From NCBI GenBank assembly GCA_002751075.1, contig NAOQ01000205.1, positions 60,403-75,699 on the forward strand: DNA of 15,297 bases. The letters run 5' to 3'. Shown one piece after another: positions 1-7,628 of the stretch (position 1 is its first letter; every line of letters begins with the position of its first letter). The notes beneath the pieces are model-generated. The model searched no databases. It saw nothing but the letters and a program-made list of their open reading frames with translations, and was not told where the DNA came from. The position numbers were made by a program, and so were the translations under genes. The stretch comes from Ichthyophonus hoferi. Its lineage: Eukaryota > Opisthokonta > Ichthyosporea > Ichthyophonida > Ichthyophonidae.

Positions 1-297
1 ACTATACTATTATACTATTATACTATTATACTATTATACTATTATACTATTATACTATTATACTACTATACTATTATACTATCGTATTACCATCCTAATA
101 TATTATTATCCTATCCTCTTACTCTCTTATTATACTATTATACTATTATACTATCATACTATCATACTAATATATTATTATCTTATTCTCTTACTCTCTT
201 ATTATACTGTTATACTATCATACTATCATACTAATATATTACTATCCTATTGTCTTGCTATCTTACTATACTATTATACTATTATACTATCATACAT
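1..297. repeat. Nested ACTATTAT satellite
   Basis: An 8-bp unit (ACTATTAT) runs from the left edge. From about 96 it is organised into longer units that each start TAATATATTA (at 96, 168 and 232; spacings 72 and 64, both multiples of eight). It lies just past the last visible huntingtin exon, so probably in a huntingtin intron. Confidence 0.9.
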
Positions 298-324
298 CTA
301 TTAAGAGGCTTTGTTATCCCATAC

Positions 325-405
325 CTTGGCACGAATGCTACAACCGAACTCAAGGACTTTGGCGTCAGGACGACTGGAAATCATGTCTATAATCCTAGAT
401 ATGCT
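325..405 (-). CDS. HTT: huntingtin exon 9 (last visible)
   Basis: A strong pyrimidine tract and acceptor (CTTGTGCAG) and a strong donor (GCCAAG|GTATGG) delimit 81 nt. Only the phase-0 frame is open. It reads SISRIIDMISSRPDAKVLEF, then GCSIRAK, compatible with the human block around [20 protein letters not shown]. The match is weak, so assignment rests on splice signals, the single open frame and phase agreement. Later exons lie beyond the left edge. Confidence 0.62.
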
Positions 406-2194
406 CTGCACAAGTGTATTAGGGAGAGGTTAGTGGGGGGAATGCTGCAATTGTATATATTGCATAGTTTTCACCTGCACCTGTATAGGCTATATTATAT
501 ATAACTATATATGTATGTGTATCTGTGTGTATGTGTGTGTATGTGTGTATATATATATACAGGTCAAAGAAAAAAAACTACAATTAAAATTCAAAACTAT
601 TAAAAAAAAAAAGAAAAGAAAAATAGGTAGATTGTAAAATAGTAAGAGAAAGAAGCTAGAGATGAGAGGCGAAGGTGTATAGAGAGAGCGTAGGAAGGAA
701 AGGGGGAAGGAGAGGGGGAAGGCAGCTACATCAAGTACGCCTAGCACAATATTGGTATCACAATGGATTCCCGCCTCAAAACAGGTATGAAGAATTTTGA
801 TTAGCTCTGTAATAATTGAGATACCCAAATAAAACAGTAATCTGTTAGTAGTTGACAATAATAATAATAGCAAGCACCTTGTATATAATGGCTGACGTAT
901 GGTTGTTCTATGACAGTACAAATAACCTGACAATAAACTGTGCATGGCACAGAACTACAAGCTATACCAACTAATATAACTATCATTTGTTATGATGGTA
1001 GTAAATAAGAAGGCTTATGAAAGTGCTTCTTTAATGCTTTAATGATTACCACAGATTCGCCTATTTTAATTAAGTGACCAATAGGCAATAAGATATTCCT
1101 TAAAATAGATTCCTTGAAGACAAGGAGTGGTAAGGGTTACGTCATGTGGAAGAGGGATAAAATGTTGTGTGTGTGTGTGTTTTATGCGCCTGGCATGCTG
1201 ACTGTGGAGTTACTACAACAGATAAAGCAATGTCTGTATATGGTATGTATATGGAAGGATGTATAAATATATAGCCGCATGGGAGGCACATAACAGATTA
1301 GCATGTATAGAATAATAACAAATAATTAAAATATCAAAGACACGTATTTCGTATTTTAAATATAAAAATATTATAAAAATAAAACAAAATACCTTGAATA
1401 AAGGGCGGTACAAACATCTCCGGATTCCTTAAATAGTGGCAGACAGCAGCTATTGACCAATAGCATGTGGATCATGAAATTATATTTTAGAATATGACAC
1501 CTTAAAAACAGTATCTCATTAGATACCTGTGAGTATATCTTCATGTATATATGTACATAGGGCATATAGGCATAGAGGGTCATGAAAGGGAAAGAAGGAT
1601 CTTATATAGATAAGGAATAATAATAGAACCGCAAAGGAAGCACTGATGTATTGCTATATACATACATCAAACCATTTGGAACTTTGCCTACTGGTATCTC
1701 ACCATTAATACGTATATAATAAAATCCCAAAACAATCATAATGTGACTGTTTACTGTGACTATTTGCTATTAAAATCTTCAGTCATCAAATTTGTAATAT
1801 GTCTTTTAATTCTCAATTGGTAAAAATTTATCATCTATATGCTTTACTAGAAGGCCAACCAGCCAACTCTGGTACAGTACTAGGTTTAAGACAGTATCTA
1901 GCCAGTACTCCAGGCTAATGTACAGCCCTACACCTCACCTGCTACGGCACTGCCACTCCGCCGCACCACTGCTGAGGGACTTTGAATATTTTCCATGGTT
2001 GCCTGCAATAACAAATTGGCGTTCTCCAGAGTGGTAAAAGGCCCAAACGTACAGAGGATAGGATCTATTATACGCCCCATGGTCTCCTGCAGGGAAAGGG
2101 AAAGGGTGGCGATAAAGGGTAAGGGGGTAGGCTCATGAACATACAGAACAGGCTATAATACGCACATACATACATACATATATACATATATACA

Positions 2195-2230
<36 letters not shown>

Positions 2231-4494
2231 TACATATATACATGCATACATACATACATACATACATACATACATACATACATACATACATAGAAACATA
2301 CAAACAAACAAACAAATATACATATACACATGCATGCAAGAATACATACATATATACATACATACATATATACATACATAAATAAATACATATATACATA
2401 CATACATACATACATACATACATACATACATACATGCATACATACATACATACATACATACATACATACTATCATGTAGTAAACATAGACAGCACACATT
2501 TACCTGTATAAGATCATCGTCATCCCTCCTCATTATATTAACCAGTGCGGGAATGAGATATTTCTCAAAAGTGGGTCCCTTAATAGCCCGTGTGAGAGGC
2601 GCTAACTCTCCGAATTTAGTCAATGCTGTGCGGAGTGATCGGGAGGGAGGCCTGACCTGAAGCGAGAGATAGCGCGGAGACAAGTCGGGGAGAGGTTAGT
2701 TACATCGGTATATAAAGAGATAGAGTGATGGGGGATGGGGGATGAAGAGAGAGAGGGAGTAAGTGTATGTGTATGTCTAGGTGTTAGCTATGAAGAGATA
2801 AGAAGGAATAACGCTGATAATGCCATCATACCTTCTTGATCTCTTTGTAGAGCTCTACTTGTAGAGAATACACGTAGTTGGTCATGTAGCCCTGTGGATA
2901 CGAGAGGGTAGGTTAGTATGGCACATAGAAATGAATACTAATGCAGATTTTGATGCCTCGTACCACAACATGTTATGGTTATGGATGTAGTCCATCCTGC
3001 TGTAAAACATACAATAAGAAATCAGGTAGTGACATAGAGAAGAAGTGTAATTGAGATTAAATAGAGGAGAATAGAGAGAATGGATGGAGGAGATAAGTCA
3101 TGTGGTTAGAATAAAAAACATTTTCAGTAATAATGTTTAGTTTGGTGCTATTTGTTGGGCTCTAGTGGTCTAATACTGTAAGTAGTTAGAGCAGTGTATA
3201 TGTATAGATATAAAAAGAACCATGGTAACAAACACATGTTGGGCAATGCCCTCTAAGCCATCAAATGCCTGGATATGCCTACATTAATAACCCGGTTGAG
3301 ACACTCGTCGGCTACTAGTCGTATATCACTGTCATTATCATTGACCGCTTGTAGTAACCCCTCTACCGCCTGTATCAATAGGACCCGAGCTTCGGACAAG
3401 CCACTGCGCCATAGGGCAGGTTAGGAGGTTGTGTTTAAAATCACTCTACATTTAAAATATTATAAGAAATTTATATATACCTGCTGATTACTTCTTGCTC
3501 TAACAATATTTAGATGTAGATAACATTTTCGTTGCTTGGATTAACAACAATAAAATGCAATGCCATGTGTATTAAAAGAATATAAAGATAGAAAGAGTTG
3601 AATAGAACATAACCCTATAATAAGCTAGCACGGCAATATATAAAATTACTTGTTATACAAGACGGGAATCATACATATATAGTATATGAGGTATATCTTC
3701 ATTCAAAGGAAAGCTATGCTAATATCTGTAGTGCAATGCTATATTGCTGACAAATAATGTTAATATATGGTCCGCAGTTGGGGAAAAAGTGTAATATTTC
3801 ATATATGTAAAAGGATGTGTAGAAAATAGACAAGGGTATTGACCTCTAATTGCTTTCCTATTCCCAATAACAACAGTTATACGTACAAAACATGTATAAC
3901 CACGCAGAAATTCATAACGCTTAACTCTATAAAACCATTTAAACGTGTATCTACACTTGAGAGAGGACGAATAATATTAATAGTATTATAGCCCATCGTG
4001 CATATCACCTCTAGCCAGCCACTCACTTGGTGTTTGCTTCTATTACAGTGTCTGCCAGGGACCGACAAGCTTGCATACGATTTTTCGTCCATTGCACAGC
4101 ATCCTTTCTGTAAAGTTAAAATACGGGGTGAGATAATGTGTACAAGAAAGAGAAAGAGAAATGAATATCATCTTTCATAATTTGTTGAAAAAAACACAAG
4201 TTTAAAAGAAATGAAAAACAAAAATACAAGTAATAACAAAGGTAGAAAAAGCCACCTGTAAATATAGCTTACCGTTTTAAGAAACATGTGCAAAAGTATA
4301 CGCTATAAAGAATAAGTCAAAATAGACTCTATAACCTCACTTACAATACTAACAACTTCTAAAGAACACAAATAGAATCATACAAACAAAGTGAAGTAAT
4401 ACCTGGAATATCCGTCTAGGGGCCCACGATTAATAATATCACAGTACCCAAGAGTTTCCTCCATAAAAACGGAGTTGTATTGAGTTTTAGCCAT
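325..4494 (-). CDS. HTT: Huntingtin orthologue, N-terminal part (exons 1-9, gene continues off the left edge)
   Basis: Huntingtin is a very large cytosolic HEAT-repeat scaffold that works with HAP40 in vesicle transport and autophagy. Nine exons (4403-4494, 4027-4107, 3283-3403, 2832-2891, 2504-2656, 1939-2086, 1393-1449, 730-806, 325-405), all with GT/AG borders and matching phases, sum to 870 nt and encode 290 residues with no stop. Blocks align with human huntingtin in order: the TKNRMQACRSLADTVIEA helix; SDIRLVADECLNRVI (human SDVRMVADECLNKVI); [12 protein letters not shown] (human [12 protein letters not shown]); RSLRTALTKFGELAPL (human RSLRAALWRFAELAHL); VVRRSGSAVA; IVLGVLD (human LILGVLL). 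The start ATG has an A at -3 and a G at +4, and an in-frame TGA nine bases upstream. The polyQ/proline segment of vertebrates is absent. The last two or three joins rest on weaker similarity than the first six. Identity is near certain; the later exon borders are less so. Confidence 0.93.
509..561. repeat. TG/TA-rich microsatellite
   Basis: Interrupted TGTGTATG and TATATA run within huntingtin intron 8. Confidence 0.8.
600..725. repeat. Polypurine tract (plus strand)
   Basis: An almost uninterrupted A/G stretch, from A-rich to G-rich, with two GGGGG runs near 700-720. On the huntingtin sense strand it is a long pyrimidine tract starting right after exon 8. It is not explained by a coding role. 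Confidence 0.75.
730..806 (-). CDS. HTT: huntingtin exon 8
   Basis: A near-perfect TACTAAC branch site about 40 nt upstream precedes the acceptor TTATTACAG. Two bases complete Glu238, then 25 codons (239-263) end in NIVLGVLD, matching human STLLILGVLL. The donor GAT|GTAGCT is weak, and GGC|GTACTT ten bases earlier is an alternative, so the 3' border is uncertain. The chosen border gives the phase-0 join needed by exon 9. Confidence 0.7.
1393..1449 (-). CDS. HTT: huntingtin exon 7
   Basis: A 57-nt exon in phase 1 at both ends, with acceptor GGTCAATAG and donor TTCAAG|GTATTT. It codes AVCHYLRNPEMFVPPFIQ, which sits where human huntingtin has SICQHSRRTQYFYSWLLN. Similarity is modest, but position, phase and splice signals agree with both neighbouring exons. 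Confidence 0.75.
1939..2086 (-). CDS. HTT: huntingtin exon 6
   Basis: Acceptor CCCTGCAG, donor GCAG|GTGAGG. It codes residues 170-218 plus one base of codon 219. It begins ETMGRIIDPILCTFG (human ETLAAAVPKIMASFG), then LLLQATMENIQSPSAVVRRS and GSAVA (human [26 protein letters not shown]). Human huntingtin has the same ...VQ-ET... junction. Confidence 0.92.
2163..2469. repeat. CATA tetranucleotide microsatellite
   Basis: About 300 bases of (CATA)n with TATA and short AAAC interruptions, inside huntingtin intron 5. It reads as long open frames on the minus strand (Met-Tyr-Val-Cys repeats), which are artefacts of the period and base content. Confidence 0.95.
2504..2656 (-). CDS. HTT: huntingtin exon 5
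   Basis: Codes 51 residues (119-169) in phase 0, with acceptor CGCTTCAG and donor ATACAG|GTAAAT. SRSLRTALTKFGELAPL matches human PRSLRAALWRFAELAHL, and EKYLIPALVNIMRR corresponds to human RPYLVNLLPCLTRT. The exon ends DDDDLIQ, where human has a similar acidic stretch ending VQ. Confidence 0.92.
2832..2891 (-). CDS. HTT: huntingtin exon 4
   Basis: A 60-nt, 20-codon exon (residues 99-118), phase 0 at both ends, with acceptor CCACAG and donor AAGAAG|GTATGA. It reads [20 protein letters not shown], aligning without gaps to human [20 protein letters not shown]. The direct exon 3 to exon 4 join rules out a spurious exon-like segment near 2963-2999. Confidence 0.93.
3283..3403 (-). CDS. HTT: huntingtin exon 3
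   Basis: The exon is 121 nt: one base finishing Asn58, then 40 codons (59-98). The core SDIRLVADECLNRVIN is nearly identical to human SDVRMVADECLNKVIK and is the most diagnostic block in the gene. The acceptor is GGCGCAG|T; the donor ATTAAT|GTAGGC is weak but gives the phase needed for a gap-free join to exon 4. The corresponding human segment is also 40 codons. Confidence 0.93.
4027..4107 (-). CDS. HTT: huntingtin exon 2
   Basis: The acceptor is TTTACAG and the donor CAA|GTGAGT, a strong consensus. It codes residues 31-57 and the first two bases of Asn58: KDAVQWTKNRMQACRSLADT, then VIEANT. This matches the human segment TKKDRVNHCLTICENIVAQ in spacing and helix pattern. Phase is 2 in and 2 out, fitting both neighbours. 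Confidence 0.88.
4403..4494 (-). CDS. HTT: huntingtin exon 1 (start codon)
   Basis: Codes residues 1-30 plus two bases of codon 31, beginning MAKTQYNSVFMEETLGYCDI. The donor is CCAG|GTATTA. The Kozak context is good (AAG before ATG, G after) and a TGA lies in frame nine bases upstream. Only one glutamine occurs and there is no proline run, unlike the N17-polyQ-polyP exon 1 of vertebrates. The sequence shows little similarity to human N17, so the start is supported by frame and context rather than homology. Confidence 0.8.
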
Positions 4495-7400
4495 CTTATA
4501 AGGTCATAGTGCACTAGGTACTTATCTGTGGTATATATATATCTATCTATCTATCTACCACTGCACTCTTAATATCACACAACTAGCGTAACTACTAATT
4601 TATATATATATTATGTATACCCCCTTCCCAACCTCTTGGTTGGTATGTTATTTTTAATCTCTTTTTGTTTACTTTGTTTACGTCATCATCCGGTATTGTG
4701 GACGCAGATGATTGCTGCGCAGAGCACCTCACCCTCAATTAATAGTGTTGTTTTTTGATGATAGAAATAGATTGGTTATTGATATTGAAAGTAATGAATC
4801 CAATAGGCATATGGATAAAACATATCCACTAGGTGTTTGGTTTATGACTGTAAGTTCCCTATTATTAGAAATTTATCTCAATATTTGACTTGCTTAAGTA
4901 TAATTATCAATTTATAGTGTGTTTGGGGTGCAACAGTTATTAATTCATGATAAAACAGGGATTAAAACCTAATTTAAAAAATGAATCGGTAAATAATGAC
5001 CATTAATTGTCATTAGGAATGTGATATGTACTCTGAAATTTTGAACGGCAAAATAAAGGTGTTAATATATATAGCTGGGGGTTTGTCCAACAATAACCCT
5101 TCATTGCAACATTTAATATCTCATTGATTTAGACTTTTAGCACTTTATCACGAATTAAGAACAATGATGGTATTAGATGGCAATTAATGGCTGTGGCACA
5201 GTTTCGACTTTCGGTAGTAAGTTTCAATATTGCGGCCTATTGATTATGTAAGTTTATTTAATACCAATAAATGCTTAGCAATAAGTAATAAAGGTACCTC
5301 TTCATTAACTAATTACCGATTGGGTAAGATTATTATATGGCATTTCATAAATAATAGTATACCTTTTAAAATGGTATTTTAAACTGGCCTTCTCTTCACT
5401 ATTGTAATATTTCAATTAACCTTCCGGTTAATAATGAGTTATTTGGTGATTCTCATGGACAATACTCTCATAATGAAAACTTCATATAATTTTATAAGAA
5501 CTGCATATCAAAAATACGCCTAGAGCAAAACAATAACTCTTCTATGCTGGCATGATTTTATGATTTTCTGCAACCCAATCTAAATAGATAACTACATAAA
5601 AAATTGATCAGGTAATATATAGTAGTTTGGGTGCGTATCCCTATAGTAATCTTTAATTGATGATTGAGTTTTTGCAGATGTGTATTTTTGCTGGGCTAGC
5701 GTTGAAAATAGTTCTTAGCTCTGATGCACTTGTAATAGAAGGTAACATAAGAAAAGGTGTACATGTTGGTTCTATCTCTAGATATTTATTACAAATATAT
5801 TCGGCTATTACTGAACGAGGGATTCCTGTTTAGTTTGTTTAGATGCGATAGGGCTTACAGCACAGTTGGTGCAATCAGTGAGAGGTGTTAACTTTGCATG
5901 TATATAATGAGTATTGTTGCACTCAAAAGTGACGAAGAAAATATTTGTTATTGGTAGGACAAAGATTCTCAGTACCCTGGCGCTTATTTTCAAGTGCTAA
6001 TAGAGAACTAGACATTACAATAAAGATAGGTTGATTATAGAATAAAAGACAAGCATTTTCTAATCATTAAGAGAAGGTATATACATAAGAAATGAAAGGT
6101 TTTATTTTTACAATGGTTGAAATGTCATTACCCATATTTATTGTTAGTTGTTTCCGTTCCTTTTATCCTTTCCGCAACATCCGTTTATCATGAGTGTCAA
6201 TCGTATCTGTGTTCATCAATGTCAACAGGACATATCGTAAAGATCTTTATTGGCCAATACAATACATAAAAGATCACCGGAGGCCCACTAGAATGACTTG
6301 GTCTTGTCTCGATGTTCTAATACTATTTTGTTCTCATATGAATGACTGGCAGCTCTTTAACTAATTTACCCATTAATGTAAGTGCTCACATTCTATTAAT
6401 TATAATTCCATTTACCCAATTAAGAATGCCATTCAATCAGCTAATATTAGACCAATCATTTCATGATCCGCTTCTCACCAGAATTTAGAACTTCGGTTGA
6501 ACTGTGTGTTCATTTGGAGTTAACAAGCTTGCAACAACAGAAAAAAGTTATTGTTTTCATACACAAAAAAAAAATATAGTCAAAAAATACAAGAACTCAA
6601 CAGTTCAAAATATTGAGGATTTTTTAAAATAAATAAAATAAACCTATTCTCACCTAATGGGGTATTTTATATTGATTTTATTTTGATTTAAATAAATTAA
6701 ATAATCAAGCCAATGGTAGTAATAAAAATGTACAGATAAGGATGCCTCCAAACATAGATGACGCATACCACATATTAAATAAAATATTTAGCCAATGAAA
6801 ATCATTATAATCATTATAAATTGTGCTGTCTCAGTCTTTTTTCGTAACACCTAACCATATAAGGGTTTATAAGCAAAGGGCTATTGTTTTTGAATGTTCC
6901 CTATATCCTAGTTATGATATAATAGTTCAGCGTTGGTTCTTATTGTGCTTGTTTGATATTTTAACTAAGGTTTTTAATGACCAGCTACCTCTTAGCAAAA
7001 ACTTTGTAACCATGGAAACACTACTAAGGTTTCACGTACCTGGTAAGGTGTAAAATCGTCATACCATAACTAGTATATAGCGAACTTATAAAAACAATGG
7101 CCCTCTGCTTATAAAAATAAAAACACCAACACGCAACAAGGGTTATACGATAACCAGCTCCAACCAAAGATATTAAATATTAAATGAATCTTTTACACAG
7201 ATTTATCTGTGTGTTTTTTATTACGTTGATGACACGACCTACCACTAGGTGTACACTGTCTGTGTTGGTATTCTGTGGATTCAATTTGTTCCTTTTACGG
7301 GTTGGCAAACCTATTTAACTTAGCTGAATACTAAGTTTTAGTTTATGAATACAATGTAAAACAAGTTGTAAAATGTACGGACTGAAAACAGAGAAAACTA

Positions 7401-7558
7401 CCAATGTACGTAGGCTTGCATAGATAATAGCTGTGAAATATACCTCTTTCACATACATTCGGCCTATACATGGAAAGGCACTACGGGTTACTTTTAACGA
7501 TCTCACTCACCCTCATCTTCCTATATTCCACTCTTTTCATGCCTCATTTACAGGTCGT
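4495..7558. other. Spacer between divergent huntingtin and IBA57 genes
   Basis: AT-rich DNA with no recognised gene. It holds the promoter-like cluster near 4700, a short ATCT run (4541-4557), a small hairpin (4629-4644), a palindrome ATTGGCCAAT (6249-6258) next to TAAAGATCTTTA, an 8-bp-arm hairpin (7195-7212), a 57-codon ORF (5660-5833) and a 76-codon open frame (6823-7053) without recognisable similarity. A 5' UTR exon for IBA57 may lie here unseen. Confidence 0.6.
4678..4722 (-). promoter_or_regulatory. Possible huntingtin promoter motif cluster
   Basis: About 185-230 bases upstream of the huntingtin ATG, a locally GC-richer patch holds TGACGTAA (CRE/ATF-like, 4678-4685), ACCGGATG (ETS-like, 4687-4694) and the palindrome CTGCGCAG (NRF1-like half sites, 4715-4722). 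These are common in TATA-less housekeeping promoters. Motif matches alone are weak evidence; the transcription start is not visible. Confidence 0.3.
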
Positions 7559-7628
7559 ATGTTTTCAGCTTCATGTAAAACTCTCTTTACTACAAGGAGC
7601 CTCAGTTCAGTCTCAGTGGCTATGCCAG
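7559..7628 (+). CDS. IBA57: IBA57 exon 1 (start codon, mitochondrial presequence)
   Basis: The first in-frame ATG opens [23 protein letters not shown]: hydroxylated and basic with no acidic residue, as expected for matrix targeting. The donor is CCAG|GTAATA, phase 1, joining exon 2 as Ala24. An acceptor-like pyrimidine tract ending TTTACAG stops five bases before the ATG, so a non-coding first exon may lie upstream. The frame stays open back to about 7433 but without another ATG. Confidence 0.72.

Noticed and set aside
250-504. Plus-strand 84-residue open frame
   Set aside because: It overlaps huntingtin exon 9 on the other strand and contains repeat-derived sequence; no similarity recognised.
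1050-1112. Minus-strand 63-nt exon candidate in huntingtin (ESILRNILLPIGHL)
   Set aside because: It has good splice-like borders and some similarity to human VLLGLLVPV, but it is phase 0 at both ends while exons 7 and 8 need phase 1. Exons 7 and 8 join directly in frame.
2068-2683. Long minus-strand open frames rich in Met-Tyr-Val-Cys
   Set aside because: They are translations of the CATA microsatellite. Only the parts at each end (exon 5 from 2656 to 2504, and exon 6 from 2086) are real coding sequence, and splicing removes the repeat.
2963-2999. Minus-strand exon candidate (MDYIHNHNMLW) between huntingtin exons 3 and 4
   Set aside because: Its phase does not fit, and exons 3 and 4 join with a gap-free match to human huntingtin.
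6823-7053. Plus-strand 76-residue open frame
   Set aside because: No ATG in good context, no recognisable motif and no splice partners; consistent with a chance open frame in AT-rich DNA.
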